From contig NC_088312.1 in assembly GCF_910592395.1 (NCBI RefSeq), positions 12,338,001 to 12,402,000 of the forward strand: 64,000 bases of DNA, given 5' to 3'. Shown piece by piece: positions 21,691-35,230 of the stretch (position 1 is its first letter; the number at the start of each line of letters is the position of its first letter). Made by a program: the position numbers and the translations under genes. The notes beneath the pieces were generated by a model that was not told where the DNA came from, did not search any database, and saw nothing but the letters and a program-made list of their open reading frames with translations. This stretch comes from Lineus longissimus (lineage: Eukaryota > Nemertea > Pilidiophora > Heteronemertea > Lineidae).

Positions 21691-23134
21691 AGTCATTATG
21701 GGTCGGACCTACATGGCACATGGCACATGCACAGGCATGGTTAAGTTGACCTTGTCAATGCCATGTATTGTATTGTTATCAAGCATAGCAGCTGCTTATA
21801 TGCTCCCTACTGTACGAATTACTCGACCAATATCACCACCTGTGACAATACAATCGATTCGGAACTATCATGGAAATTAATGTAAATTTAGATTATAAAT
21901 TTATCAAATATTTATTTATCGGGTGGATTGAAACTCGCCTTGATGCCTGCCACTAATATCATTAGCCAGTTAGATCAAGCCTCAATTGCATGGTTCTTAC
22001 AAGGCGCAAGAGGGCGTCACATTTCCCCAAATCAGCAAAATATTCAAACAATATTTTTTTTTAATTTTAGTTTTTTAAGGGATTATACTGCCCCACCCCC
22101 GAAGTAGTTTCTGCTGGTCAAAATCCTTTACTCTGCTCCGAAATCCCATGAAGTTATGTCTAAAAGCCTAAAAGATATCATTTCCTGGCGAAGATTGTAA
22201 TTTCAGAGGCGTTTTTCAATATTTGGCCAGAGAAATCCCGAAAAAAATTCTTTCTTACACAGAAATTGTCCCCAAATGTCCCTCAAACAACCAAGGGTTC
22301 AAATAAACCTACATGTAGCTTTGTACTGTAGGCTTCCTTCATTTTGATCACTCAACTATAATAAAGAGACGAAAATCACAGATAGATTTACCAGCCTTGT
22401 TAAAAGCCAGTGTAAGTATAGTATAAGTCAAACCTTTGAATTGAAGGCACTTTTCTGAACAGCAATATCTTGAAAAAGAGATGAAAAAAATACATTTCAA
22501 ACAATTCAATCACAAGAGATTCTAGGATACATCACAACAAGAATAGATAAAGACTAGTCTCTTTTAATTCTTGATCACAGATTCTAAGACAGTAAGACTT
22601 AAGACAAAGCTAGGTGAAATTGAGAAGCATCAACTTTCTTAAATTTTTAAGTCAATATTTGCAATTGAGGTTACAATACAAATTTAGAGGGGTATTGTTT
22701 CGTAAATAAAAACAAAGTGATATCACAACATGTGGGCTTGCATGTTGGGCCCAACTTAATGATGCCAATAAAACAACTACAGCTCTAATCCAGGGTGGAT
22801 AAGAAATTAAGGAATTATTTCACTGGTTCATGAACTTGGCACTGATTTGGGTCAACATAGCCAAAAAAAACCAATTAGCTGTGTAAGGTCGAACAGATTG
22901 TACAAAAACAAATTTTTCATTTTTTTACAAAAATTACCGTCCCTCCCCTACTACGTGACAGTGTATAGGCCTTATGCCATCAACTGCTTTATTTCAACAA
23001 AAAAATCTGAAAAATTCATATTGAACTTTAAGTACCCATATGGGCTTACTCTTCGTTCAATCTGAAAGTGAAACTATCTGGAGGGACAAGTATGTAGACA
23101 AAAAAATTATCAGTTTTGTTCATCACAAGCACTG
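21691..23134. other. AT-rich intergenic DNA
   Basis: No exon, array or inverted repeat that I can support. Confidence 0.3.
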
Positions 23135-23136
23135 TA

Positions 23137-23314
23137 CAGTAGGACCTCTCTATTAAGAACACCCTTGAGACTGACAAGTGCTGTCCTTAACAGAAAAGTG
23201 TCCTGATTAGAGAGGTCAAATTGAATGGAAACCAACACATTGGGACCAAAAGTAGTGTCCTTAATGTAGAGGTTGTCCTTAAAAGAGAGGTATCCACTTA
23301 GGGAGGTTTCACTG
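23137..23314. mobile_element. pogo/Tc1-type MITE, copy A
   Basis: It begins CAGTAGGACCTCTC and ends GAGGTTTCACTG, with TA on both flanks. The interior repeats the theme 'gTCCTTAA...AGAGAGGT' several times. The termini and TA target resemble pogo-like elements, and no transposase is present. Copy B is at 46845-47019. Confidence 0.7.
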
Positions 23315-23636
23315 TATATGAACAGAAGTGAATCTTGAAACCATTGAGCATTTACCTGCTGGAGATCACAAACAACCCTCGAAATAAAATTGTACTGAAC
23401 CAAAATCTACCAAAATCCTTGTCATTTCAGTGACGCTTTTTATGAAGTGTTCGAAACACTCTGATTTGGCGGACTAAACCACCCTCCATACTGTTTAAAA
23501 TATAAAACATTGGAAGTGAAAAACAACTCTCCCACGCAATATTTTAGGAGCGTGATGGAGTAGGAGAGTGAATGCACATAAAAATTTAAAAGCCTGGTGC
23601 ATCCCCCACCCTGCCTTGATGCCAGGCTGAGTTGGT

Positions 23637-23660
23637 GGGGTGGGGTGGGGTGGGGGGGGG
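23637..23660 (+). other. G-quadruplex-prone G tract
   Basis: Three runs of four G are followed by a run of nine G, separated by single T residues. This meets the usual G-quadruplex rule on the plus strand. No gene is nearby to suggest a role. Confidence 0.6.
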
Positions 23661-26600
23661 TTGTCCTTGGCTGTGGAACTGGAAATCACAAACAAGGACA
23701 TGCATGCCTTTGTCCACGTAGTGTCCTAGTCTTCAACCCACCTTTCATGTAGGTAGGGGAGTGGACAAGTATTACATTGTACAGCCCACATAATATTACA
23801 TGTACCATATAGGCATTACAAGTGTTCTTCGCAGGAATTGGATCGACACTTCTCGAACTCTGAAGTGTTCATCCGACACCTGTACCCTTTTCAACACCAT
23901 CCCTTAGTCAAAAACATGCCAACAATGCACAGGACAGCAGGTGTGAACTGGAGAATATAGAACAGGCACACATGGAATGGACAAGTTTACTTCAAACCAC
24001 TTGTCTTTAAACAGAACAAATAATTGAATAATCCATGACTTAATTTTACGAAAGCTCGCCTGCAAACAAGCGATTTGAAACTGCTGCAACGATTTATATC
24101 GCATTATTGATTATGTCACAATAATCACTTGTTTGCGGTGGTCATCGTAGGTTGCAGCAACCTGCGAGTCAATTATCAAACCAAGCGACTTCACCCGCAG
24201 AGGAGAGATATTTTTGTCACACATAGCAGCGAATTTAATTGCATGTAGCTGCTTTACTCAAAATCGTTTCACCGCGCTTGGGTCAGGAGGTGGTGGAGTC
24301 CAACAATACAAATGAGGCAACATACTTTTTCCATCCCAAGACCTCATTGTAAGCAATTGTCAGAATGTGTCACGCAAAGGCCACAACCATGTTACCAATT
24401 TAACACAATACAAAGATTTGAAAATATGCCTTGGACAGGAAAACATAATCAAATACCAACTGCTGTAATTAAAGCGTCTGCCTTTTCTGTTTTGAAAAAA
24501 TTGGAATTTCCAAAAATTGGTTCCAATTAGGCACCAATAATAAAGATCATTTTCAAGCCCTGTCCATGTATCTCCTCTGTACAAATGGAACGTGCCAGCC
24601 CTATTTCCACTACATGACGTTTTACCACTTTAAACCAGGATAAATTCATCCATACACAAAGCTCGGGTCACAAATTTTAAACCCGTGGAAAAAGAAAACA
24701 TATATATGTGAAAAGAAAACATACACGGCTATTGAAAATGAATACATACAATAAGCAAATCAAGTGTTTTTTAACTCAAAAACTATGATAAAATATACAC
24801 CAATGGAGAAAATTTGATTTTTCTTTAAGAATCACTGATCAATGCAAATACATGTTATGATAAAACTTGAATCTCAATGTTCCGACCAATACGGATCCCA
24901 AAATACATTCAACCGACAACTTTCCATGATTTTTCCTCCCTGATCACGACCCGTAACGACACCGGATCTCAAACGAAGGGGTCACCTGCACGTCAGCGCC
25001 CTCTATCCGAGTATTCTGAGGCAAGCACCACCTTTATCACAGTTCAAATGAAATTCATACCCTACGATTAGGCCACACCTATTTTTACCTTGGATAGCGG
25101 GGCGATGTACTTAAGGGTGAAGGTACACAATATGTTGTGTATTTTGTAGTCTCTTGAGGTTTAAATGTTTTAATGTTCCCTTCTACTTCTAGCATGTCTA
25201 GCCCGCTACCCAAGATATTGGTGACATGACCTCACTACATGAAAATCGTCCTAGATTTCGGCAGTGTTGTACGTAAATAAAACTACCAGCTTTTTTTGCT
25301 GTATTGTCAGACTTTTTTGCATATATAACATGGTCAAACTAAACCTAAAGGGAAAAATAAATAACGCACACATGCACAGGAATACGCTTGTTGAGATACA
25401 TGAAGCTGTTTACTATGGAAGAACTATTTTAGTACTAGTAGTAGTTGGACCAAAATGAGTATAATATATACACACATGAAGTTTTGAAGGTTAGAAATAA
25501 ACCTTCCATCTAAGTTTCCTAACTCACTATGGTCTTTGTACATTTTGTACACAAAGCATGATAAACCTTGCCATTGCCATCCTCAAACAGCAGGCCTTTG
25601 GATGGTTTCTAAAATACACTCACTCAAAGCCCTGCCGAAATTGAGCAAAAGTCATTGCCCACTAAGAGTCCATCATCACAAACAAATCTTCACCTCAAGC
25701 TAAGATGGTCAGTTAAGCACAGTTACACAGCCTACATGCATCTGTTGACATGGAACAGAAGTTTCAACCACAAGCAGAATTCACTTTTGCCAACATCCTC
25801 TGTACAGAATGGAGGCATTTTCTGCCACCTGTTGACACATTTGATGTAATAATATTTATGACCAAGGTCTAGACAATATCAACAGAGCTTGATTGAGTGC
25901 TATTTTAGAATTTATACGAAGACCTGTTGTGGGAGGATGGGCCATTGCATTCTGGGTAAGCTCACATATTCACGCGTCGAGCTCGAGCACCATTTATTTT
26001 TTAACCCAGCGAAGACAATATGGCCAAGATGCTTCACTTTTACATTTTTTTCAATTTTTTTGTGCAACGTTTGCTTTTACTCTGAAATACTCCACGCTTT
26101 GATAACATTCATGCTTGTCACTTTTTGAAAATAAAGTAATACAATTTAAAATGTAACATGTACTTTTCATAAAATGTAGCCATAAGACTTTTTGATGGAA
26201 CAACCCATTGTGAACCAGCACCAGGAATTCCATGTTTTTTAAACCAAGCAATCCTAGGACAAAGAAAGTACCGGTAGCCTAGACTTCAAGGAACTCAACT
26301 TCATCACATCCTGAACCACCGGGGGTAAGTCACTTTGAGTTTGTTTCAACTACAAATTTTTAATGTCAATGCACGTCCTTACAGTCTAGGATTGGGCATG
26401 ACAGGAAGGAAGGATGTCAAAGCGGCCGCACACCATGATAATTCAGGTGCTTATCATTATTGAATAACCTAACCAGCAGACAGCTCCGCCCAATTTTGTC
26501 TCGGGATTTGGCATCACTCAGGAATTCAGGTCCCACTGGTTTCTGTTCACAAGGGAAAATGCTTATGAAGCCAACTGAGAAAGTTTGATATTTGGCACTT

Positions 26601-27845
26601 TAGTCTTTAGTTTTTGAGGAGGGGAATTATCAAGAGAAGACTAATGACGGTGAAATTCAGAATACAACTAATAATATATATGAAAAGTGACGCCTTTTTG
26701 ACAGTGAAGGACAGTCGGCTGAAAATACTGATCTATGATTGATAAACCTGCCAAAACAAAATTACAATGTCAGTGCAAAATATACAAGGTAGCATATCAG
26801 TAAGGTCACTCTTCTATTTACTTTGTACAGAAAGTGTCATACATAATTTGGCACAACTTACATGTAGCACATGATTGCCTGTCAATTGTGCAATTTGGCT
26901 GGAATTTTTTACTAAGAAATGTGGAGATCTAGTAGAGGGATTAGAGCCAAAAAGGTTAAAAAGTGTAAATGATTGATTCGAATTGTAATTTAGTGATAGG
27001 CCTACATGTACAATGTACATAATGTAGGCCTTCCCAGTAGACACAGACAGATAAATTAATTTGCTTCAAAGGAACAACAATTTTTTCCACAATTCTAAAA
27101 TATATTTGTCGGCAGCCAGCTGCCGACAAGTTCAACAAAACCACAAGATTATCTTAGAACTTTGCTAGTGGTTTTTTTGTTTACAACTAACCGGACAAAA
27201 TGCGGAAATATGATAATGAAGAGCACAAAAAGTTTTTTTCAAAAATATTTGGGCCTACTGTTGCCACCAGATGACGATTATGCAAAGTTGCAGAGATGGC
27301 GGACTGAATAAGTCAATAGCATTTACACCAAGGTCATCACTGTCAGTTTGAGTTGATTCTCTTGGAATACACATATCCTAAGTCTTCACCCTATTATTGT
27401 TATTTCATTGTATTTACGATTATTACATACGATGATAGATACACTACAAATGTACCACTTCATTGTATGACATATATCTGTATCATATCAATATTCCGTT
27501 TACCAGTAACAATCCACCACACAGCCCACTATTTCATTAATAATTTCCCCTCTTCCCAAACATGTCTAGACTGGTAAATTGTTTTGAAAATATCACACCA
27601 TTATTGCAACAATAATAATGCTGGTTTACATTGACACTGGCCCATTGTGGTGATAATCATGTCAAACAGACTACTACTGTTTTCATAGAGTGTGTACATA
27701 CAAGAGTAATTACCCCAAGCCAGAGAGTGTGTATCAATGGCACCTTGTTTGGCCCAAGACAGGCCAATTTTATACAATCTGAGAGCGGCATTTCACCTCT
27801 AATATTATAATAAAACAGTACATTTTCGGCACCAATTGCAACATA
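23661..27845. other. AT-rich intergenic DNA with one dispersed-repeat trace
   Basis: No exon was identified. At about 24060-24265 the words GCAAACAAGCGATTT, CACATAGCAGCGA and TTTGCGGTGG recall the repeats at 53790-53885 and 61985-62225. At 25087-25216 a short imperfect inverted pair (CTTGGATAGCGGG against CCCGCTACCCAAG) includes TCTAGCATGTCTAG, a word also seen near 42265. Confidence 0.35.
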
Positions 27846-28235
27846 AGCCGCACTTACACCACCTGAAAATGGACCACCAATCTTGGTTCGGGAACCAATG
27901 CCGCACCATCGAAAATCCACCAAGCGCTTACACCAGCGCTGCAGCTAGTTATAAAATCCGGCTACAGATGGCGCGCAAACAATAAGCAGAAAGCGCCATT
28001 TCGAAAACGCCACCTGGAGCCGAACCATCTAACTAGCTAATTGCCGATCCATTTGCGCTTACACCACGACAAAGCCGAGCTTTCAACAAGCCGGGCGAAT
28101 TTGGACCATCAAGCTTGGTGGGACAAATTCGCTCGGCAATTTGTATCGGCAATGGATTGCCGAACCAATTTGTCGCGGCAATGTGGTGGTGTAAGTGCAA
28201 TTGGTCCACCAATATTTCGTGGTGTAAGCGCAGCT
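27846..28235. mobile_element. 390-bp MITE with AGCNGCRCTTACACCAC ends
   Basis: The ends AGCCGCACTTACACCAC and GTGGTGTAAGCGCAGCT are inverted copies. Related CTTACACCA words also occur internally at about 27929, 28055 and 28190, so the element may be a nested pair. No coding capacity. Confidence 0.65.
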
Positions 28236-29254
28236 ATAAAATGTGGACTTTTAGGCTCTACAGCAGAATGAAATTAGATTTTTCACCAAGTTGGAATTGG
28301 ATGTCTTTTATTTTGTCCTTGAGCAGCAAGTTCATTGGAAACAAACGCAGACATGGCAGAAAGCAAATAGAATTTTGAACTCATTGAAGCCAGGGCGGCA
28401 TACTCAACACAGCGAATGCTAAATTAACCACAGTAATGCCAGTAGCACCCAAAATCAACTGATCTCCCTGCTTCAATAACTCAGGGTATTGTACACTGAC
28501 ATTTAAAAAAAAAAAAATTCCAGGAGCATGACTCTATAGGCTACTCAGAAAAACAGCATAGCCCATGTGCTTGATCAGAAAGGGCAACAACTTACCACAA
28601 TGTTACACAGTGTCAATGAAAGCCTTATATTACAAGCACTTAAGTACTTGAAATATTTTCACTTTTAAAATTAACAGTGCATGGCTGGATAATTTTTGTC
28701 AGAAGGTTAATTTCTGTGCCTGGTAGTTCTTGGAAAGCCGACACTTAGATAGAGAAATAAGACAGTGGATGACCGGACAAGAGTAATTTTGATTTTACTT
28801 TTCACAGGCGAATGTCGAATGTTGGAAATGAACAATATAGAAACCAACCATTTATTTTACACTGATGAAGTTATTGTAGACCCTACGCAAAATGCTGGAC
28901 ATCTGTCGCTGATATTGATACTTATAAGATACATGCCGGAAATCTGAACATTTTACCAGTGAAGACACATGGGACATTTGTGTAACTGATCTTGTGACAA
29001 GCATGGAAAAACCTGCTGGAGTATGACAAAGTTCTTGGAAGTTACAATTGGCCTGACTGATGTCTCAAGTTCAAATTGGATTAGGCAGAAGTACATACAC
29101 ACAATGTACATAAAACTGAGTACTAATGCAGGGCCAATTCAATTTGTACTTGGGGCATTATATCATAGGGCTTCGTTAACCGAGTTCATAATTTACAAGA
29201 AGAATAGTCAGATGCATCTCAATGATCCTCCCTTCTTGCTACACACCGCAACAG
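28236..29254 (-). other. Probable TENT5 3' UTR / downstream flank
   Basis: This directly follows the TENT5 stop on the minus strand. It is AT-rich, with possible AATAAA signals (for example, TTTATT on the plus strand near 28851), but the true cleavage site cannot be chosen. Confidence 0.35.
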
Positions 29255-30466
29255 TTATGAACACTGAAGATATTGGGGCGCGGACGTACACATAATCTGT
29301 GGCATATATCCGGCATTCATGGCGTTATAGTATCCACTGCTGTTGCCATAAGGTCCGTAGAACACTTGGTCGATTACCAAGTTGTTCTGACTATCAAACT
29401 GCTGCATCTCGAAGTATTTGTGCTGTGCTTTCTGATCCTGTTCGACGAGAACTTGATAAGCGATACACTGAATGAGATTGAGCGTCTGCCGTCGCTCATG
29501 CCCCATCAGACATATCGTACTCTCGTCAACAACACGGTGCAGGATTCTCATATAGTCATATTTGAGGTATTCGTCATCGTCACGGAAATGATTCACCAAG
29601 TAATTTTCCAACTTGTTCTTCTGTTGCGCAATGTCACTGAAATCTATGAAGAAGCGCGAACACATGTATCGCTCCAGAATTTGAATATCCACATCTGGCG
29701 CTGCGTTATATCCACGGACAAGTAAATTGCAGTATTTCAGCAAACCACCTCCTCGGATTTCCTCCGGTTGTTTCGTCGCGATAAGCTTCTTATTCAAATG
29801 ATACATGGCCTCGTCGAAGTTTCCGTACACGCTTTCCGCGATGACAGTCGGATAGAAATGTTCACTCATTGGGGTCTGGGAGACATCATAGAATGTCAAC
29901 AGGCTATCGAGAATGATTTGGAACGAATCCACAGTGAACTCGTATTGCCGTCGCATCTTGTCGACAAATTTCAGTTCAACGTTGCGACCAGTCCGATTAC
30001 TCAGTGAAATCAAACTCCACCGATCGTTATCATTACACACTTTCACCAGTTTATGTACATACGCCTCCTTTAACGTACAACTCGTCATGTTATCAGTGTT
30101 AACACCTTCCGGAAGGAAGTTTAGAAGACTGTCCAAAGCGGTGTTCTTGATTTTCTGCAGATCATTCGTAGTGGACAGATCCACCCCGAATATCAAATCT
30201 AAGTCATTATAGGGGGTGACATTCTCTGTACCCACGATATAACTAGCACCACCGCCGTTTAGACGCACATCACGAACAGATACGCCAGCTTCTTTAAGCT
30301 TTCGACGCACAACTTGGATCAAGTCTTTGAGTTTCACTTCGAGAGTCGGGAAGTTTCCACGGCCATGAATCGGCACGGTCTCTTCCATGACCTCGTGCAG
30401 TCTTGACACTTGGTCGTGGCATAACACTTGAAAACGATTCGACGACTCACCATTTACAGACTCCAT
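29255..30466 (-). CDS. TENT5: TENT5 (FAM46) non-canonical poly(A) polymerase
   Basis: A 403-residue product, similar in length to vertebrate TENT5 proteins. It carries the nucleotidyltransferase signature: NGGGAS at 70-75, the metal-binding pair in DLDLIF (D88, D90), and KFVD with a third acidic residue (D169). Further family blocks are [16 protein letters not shown] (237-252), [13 protein letters not shown] and [14 protein letters not shown] (319-332). TENT5 enzymes add adenosines to mRNA 3' ends, notably of secretory-protein mRNAs. The C-terminal tail after residue 340 is variable and Tyr/Asn/Gln-rich. The ATG (context ACAACATGG) lies 36 nt after a strong acceptor (TTCTCCTTCCAG), so a 5' UTR intron is likely. 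The whole coding region is in one exon. Confidence 0.96.
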   Translation of the reverse strand: MESVNGESSNRFQVLCHDQVSRLHEVMEETVPIHGRGNFPTLEVKLKDLIQVVRRKLKEAGVSVRDVRLNGGGASYIVGTENVTPYNDLDLIFGVDLSTTNDLQKIKNTALDSLLNFLPEGVNTDNMTSCTLKEAYVHKLVKVCNDNDRWSLISLSNRTGRNVELKFVDKMRRQYEFTVDSFQIILDSLLTFYDVSQTPMSEHFYPTVIAESVYGNFDEAMYHLNKKLIATKQPEEIRGGGLLKYCNLLVRGYNAAPDVDIQILERYMCSRFFIDFSDIAQQKNKLENYLVNHFRDDDEYLKYDYMRILHRVVDESTICLMGHERRQTLNLIQCIAYQVLVEQDQKAQHKYFEMQQFDSQNNLVIDQVFYGPYGNSSGYYNAMNAGYMPQIMCTSAPQYLQCS

Positions 30467-30502
30467 GTTGTCCTGATGTTGGGACACGCGCCGACTTTTC
30501 AA
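30467..30502 (-). other. TENT5 5' UTR portion bounded by a splice acceptor
   Basis: The minus strand reads TTTTCTCCTTCCAG then TTGAAAAG, with the AG at 30503-30504. The upstream open frame through the acceptor starts at GTG or other non-ATG codons and is best read as intron. The first exon is not located. Confidence 0.6.
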
Positions 30503-30504
30503 CT

Positions 30505-32087
30505 GGAAGGAGAAAATTGGAGAAATGTGTGAAAATGATGTTGAAAAACCGGTTAGCTTGCGAGTTCTTGTGCAAGCATATGGAGTTGTAAAGTCTACTG
30601 CGCAGCTCACGACCTGATCACATCAATTACGAGACCTTTAAATTTCATCCGCGCTTACTATTTCACTGCGCAAGCTGTGGAAAAGACACAAATCTGTAAA
30701 ACAAAAGTCAGCATATATTAAGAATTTAGTTATTCTAATGATCTGCTCCTTACAACGTATGAAATATATCTCTATAAAGCGACATGTGTTTTGAGAAAAT
30801 ATAGTGCAAATAGACAGTCTGCGGATAGATCGGGCACCTGCTGAGTAAACAGGCTGGAAAAATCCTGACACTGCTAGTTTTGTAACAAGGTTGCTTATTG
30901 GGTGGAAAGTGTTGCTAAGCAATGCATTGCAGATACAGCAATCGTTATTTCTAGTGGAAAATCCCGATGTTCCTAGTCTACGTCATAGATGCTATTCAAA
31001 ATAACTCAAGAGGATGTACCTCCCTTGGTTGTTCGGATCTTGCAGTCTATAAATAGTTCAGTTTATTTTTAGAAATATGTATATTAATTTAGATGATGGA
31101 GATGCCCGGAGGAATTCGGATTTGCCTAAAAACCCATCGATTTGTCTAAATAAATATTTGAGGGGGAGGAATTCCCTTTAGAGTAAAGTATTATGAATAA
31201 AATTACTTGGCAAGATTGATCAGCCACTGGCACAATAACGGAAACCAGTCTGTCAGTCAGTTTGTTAGAATTAATTAACTGAAATTGATGACAACCACTT
31301 TACGTCACGCTGTACGTATAACCCTGCTAAGGTTTTATGAAGGTGAGGTATCCCAGCAGAGTCAAGGCGAGGGAACTGGCCAAGTGCCAAATCCACTTAA
31401 CCCAACTCGTGCCTCGTACGGTAATCAGTCGGGTCAGCGAGGTCACGGGAAACAGCAGGTCGACTAAGCCTTTAATAAACTAATAACTGATTCATTTACT
31501 CAAAGTGATCGCATTTGAAAAATAAACAGTTTTTCTCAACAAAAACTTCAGTTTTTGGCCAATTATTTTAGTTTGACCCTTAGCTTGATTTTTGGTAGGC
31601 TTGCACCGCGCGTCTAACGGGTAGGCCTACTACTTAAAGCGCGTTTACGTGCAGAAGAGTAGGACCGGCAGGGTAAGCTTGTTATTTATACTGCTAATAT
31701 GTAGGCTGTAGCCATAGCTTAAATAGTAAACATCTGCTTTAATACAATAATGACCGGATTCAATGCATAAAAGCGACTACTGACCCACAAAATCACCCCC
31801 AAGTTCACCACCAAAAACACCAAAGTTCAATATGCCGAGGGACAAAACTTACTCTAGGTAGTCTAATGGATATATACTGGCATTCAAACATTTATTATCT
31901 ACATGTTTCAACATTCTATCGATCTGAGTTTCCGTATGACGTCAGTGGCTGTCATCAAGCCTTTTTCTCAGCCTTGAGCAAAATAAGACACGCACAAGAG
32001 GTTCAATATCTTCGTATGCCATTCACCATGACACTGACCGGGTTGTAAGATGGTTACGAAGTCCTGATCCGGCCCGGTCACCCGCAG
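30505..32087. other. Upstream flank/intron of TENT5; no recognised feature
   Basis: This should contain the TENT5 5' UTR intron and possibly its promoter. I see no other exon or array. Confidence 0.35.
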
Positions 32088-32146
32088 AAAATCAGGGGTT
32101 AATGTTCGCTTCTCCGGCCCTGAAGGGAACATTAACCCCTGATTTC
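32088..32146. mobile_element. Small palindromic element, copy 1 (AATCAGGGGTTAA)
   Basis: AAATCAGGGGTTAATGTTC and its complement face each other across about 20 bp containing CTTCTCCGGCCCTG. It is the same family as 38350-38461, with less conserved ends. Confidence 0.65.
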
Positions 32147-32369
32147 ATCAGGATGGTTCCGGGTTGGCCTCTGTTTCATTTCGTGGTAGAAATCAACCGG
32201 TCTTAAATGGATGAAACTAGAGTATTTATGCATTTGAGATAGCGCTTGGACAAACATGGCCAAAACCTCAAACTTTCGTGCATTGACAAATCGTTAGATT
32301 TTAATCAGGTCCCCGTGCCTAGTGGTCCCATACGATTTTGCTTCGGCCATAATGGAACAAGGAAGCAAG

Positions 32370-32570
32370 TTTCTGCAACTACAAACAATTGAAGAATTAG
32401 TATTACTTAGTAAGTTTGTGAAATTACCACTGATCAAATTAGGTTTGTGCAACTAACATCACTCCTCGAGTTTGTCAAACTACTACCAATTAAAGGAGTA
32501 GTTTCCCCATGAAGCTCGTGCAACAATCATCAATTAAAGGAGGAGTAGTTCAATCAAGCTTTTTGTCTTA
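32370..32570. repeat. Degenerate ~55-bp tandem repeat
   Basis: Words such as CAATTAAAGGAGTAGT and GTTTGTGAAACTAC-like segments recur about four times with drift. Confidence 0.5.
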
Positions 32571-32924
32571 CGAATAGAACTCTTCGCAATCGATGGTTCT
32601 GTTTTCAATCATGTGCAACAGTGGGGTTTTCCTTGTGTTTTGCTTGTTTGCTAATACATGTATTAAGGTGTCTGAATTAAGGTGTCTCTTCCAGATATCA
32701 GGTCGTAATTGCCTTATTGTCAGACATAACGATTATTATCACAAGCTTAAATGAAATGGTCCAGGGACCATGTGCTCATCTCGGGTAATGTAATGCATGT
32801 CATTTGCAGTGGATATGGGGAGAACAGTTTCAGGCTAGTTTCACCAGTTTTGATTCCATTGAATGATATCATTCTTCTCGGCTCAATGGCACCATAAGGA
32901 AATTACCTGTACCATCTAAGTATA

Positions 32925-33420
32925 GCCTTTTGGTTATAAAGTTGAACAAATTTCAGGGTTATTGAAGAGTGCACATGACACATGGAAATTGGTTGACATC
33001 TGTTCAACAGTTTAGGAGGACTAGGACTTTGTTGGATTTTCAAGATTGCGGCCTGGTGGCCATATTCTTTATGGGATTTGACTGAAAATTAGGGATATTG
33101 ATAACAGCACATAGATACATAATCACATGAAGTTTGGTTGCAATCTGATCATTAGTTTCGGGGTAATAGGACTTTGTTTAATTTTCAAGATGGCCACCTG
33201 GCGGCCATATTGGTTGATGGATTTGAATGAAAATCAGGGATGTTGTAGAGACTACATATATATACGATCGCATGAAATTTGGTTGCAATCCGACTTTGCA
33301 ACTCGGGTTTCATGTCATTTAACCTTATACCCACCATAAAAATTTCGTCACTCTACGTACACACCGACGGACTACGGACGCCACGGTATCGTATATTAAG
33401 CTCCCCAGAGATGAGCAAAA
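32925..33420. repeat. Dispersed repeat with two ~165-bp internal units
   Basis: Two diverged units each contain 'TTTTCAAGAT(T/G)G' plus 'CCTGG(T/C)GGCCATATT' and 'ATGAA(G/A)TTTGGTTGCAATC'. The right end reads ACGCCACGGTATCGTATATTAAGCTC. I know this type from marine invertebrate sequence in general terms. No coding potential. Confidence 0.6.
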
Positions 33421-33709
33421 AACAGGCCTACATCCCCGATATACATATGTCGCTATCAATATGAGAAATCATATTATGTCCTTAAAATACATGATATGAT
33501 TAGAATGAAATATATGAGAACTTATTATCAGATTACGTACGCGACAGCTGCCCGGCCGTAGCGTAAAAAAAGTAGTCCGGGTTCGTTTGTCAATGAGCTC
33601 AGAAAACACCATATCTCCCACGCATGGTGTCCCATTCATAGGAGACTCCACAATCAATATATACCCAGCCTCTCCTCTGATCCATGTCCAAATATGGCAT
33701 CGCTTGCCC

Positions 33710-33763
33710 TGACGTCATCAAATCGATCGGCCCCGATTTAATTCACCGGGTTGCCATGGCGAT
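33710..33763. promoter_or_regulatory. CRE and RFX X-box-like sites
   Basis: TGACGTCA (33710-33717) is a full CREB/ATF site. GTTGCCATGGCGAT (33750-33763) is close to the palindromic RFX X-box. They sit in a short GC-richer island, possibly a promoter. No associated gene was identified. Confidence 0.35.
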
Positions 33764-34910
33764 ATCGATTGTCTGCATTCATTCTTTAGATGTAAACATT
33801 GCTCAGGTTCCGCCGAGACAACTATTGCGTTTCCCGTGGCAAGGTGTTTGCAGTCTTCTTACGTTTTTAATATAAAGCGCAAGCAAGCAAGCAGTGTTTG
33901 TTTTTCATCATCTTGCGAAGATTTTGTAGTTTTTTCGCGGTGAGAATGAATCTCTGCATCAGAGGATACAAATGATTCCATATTGGGGCCAATATTGCTC
34001 TCTTTGATCAGCTGTTATTGATTCATGACGCGGAAGGCAGTAGCAATCTAACCCACAAGATATTGGTGACCTCAGACACTGGCTTCGGGTCACGGAGAAA
34101 CGATTTGTCATAACAACTCCATGATACTCTCCGGATGCAGTAGATCGGCCTCGACCCTTCCTAACGACAGTATCTAAATCATGACGAGTGGACTGCCTCA
34201 GGAGTTTAGAGTTGAAATCATGCACGGGTTTAAGGGGTAGTCGCACAGAATCCGACAGGAGCTTTCAAAGTATTTTCTTTTGAAATGAAGGGCTAGCTTT
34301 TCGTTGAAATGACAATTTATATACAAAGATTTAAATGGCAGTCTGCAGTCATTATTGTTACACTACAGCCCACACCAGGTCCCTCATTGATGCTGTTAAT
34401 TCCAACCAGCGTTAGCAGTTGTTTACACTAAAATGTTTCACTAGTCTTCAGTTATAATGTGTGACGATTTTTTTCCGGTTCTCGGCCACGCAACAATCAT
34501 TAAATGTTTATCTGACCAACAAAGTAGTCAAAACTGCGAATCTGATGTTTCAAGTCGGCTACCCTTTTATCATAGGCCTACTGAACTTCCAGCGGTATTG
34601 CCTCCATAGCTTCCGCCCATTGACGCTTGAGCAGGGTCAAGATGCCCTTTAGAAAGGCTTTACATTACAGGAGCGGATCGAGCATATTCGGAACGCCGTC
34701 AACAACAATTAGTAGATATTAGAGGTGTAATAAGGTCGTGAACATGCGCGAGGAGGATGGGGAGGTGTACCGCGAGGGGGTTCTTTCCGTCTTCTCATCG
34801 GTTTATCATCGACCTTTTATGATCGTTTTATGTTAATTCGACAATAATTAGGCGATAGGGTTGCAGTGAAAAAGCAGACAAAATCACATGGTAGGACTGG
34901 GATTAAGTGT
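33764..34910. other. Intergenic stretch without recognised feature
   Basis: No exon or array that I can support. It includes one TATAGGCCTA-like word. Confidence 0.3.
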
Positions 34911-35055
34911 TTTAGAATATAAACTGATGCATCACTGTCGGTATTGGTTGTCTTACCGAACATCGCCCTGGTGGAGACGCCATTTCACCAAAAGCCTCGG
35001 CGGCGTCATACATTTTACCTCCACCCTCGCCGCGGTGTTTGGTGCGACATTCTAA
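34911..35055. mobile_element. MITE relative of the 35.2-kb element, diverged copy
   Basis: It shares TTAGAATA, CACTGTCGGTATTG and the CTGGTGGAG / CTCCACCC pair with 35231-35410, but the arms are more diverged and the loop differs. Confidence 0.55.
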
Positions 35056-35230
35056 AACAACTTGATTCAGAGTGAACCGCACATTACAGTGTAAATGCAC
35101 TATGCGCCAATGAAGCCTCGTTTTGAATTCAGCGGTTCTGGCTAGCCAACAATAACCGCTTGGGTTGGTGCAAAATGTGGAAGCATTTCAAAATCATTTA
35201 AAACCACATTATTCGTTATTACATTTGAGA

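Noticed and set aside
17100-29254. A 12-kb TENT5 3' UTR
   Set aside because: The stretch is gene-poor, but nothing shows continuous transcription, and several MITEs interrupt it.
29273-29725. 150-codon plus-strand open frame
   Set aside because: Antisense to the conserved TENT5 coding region.
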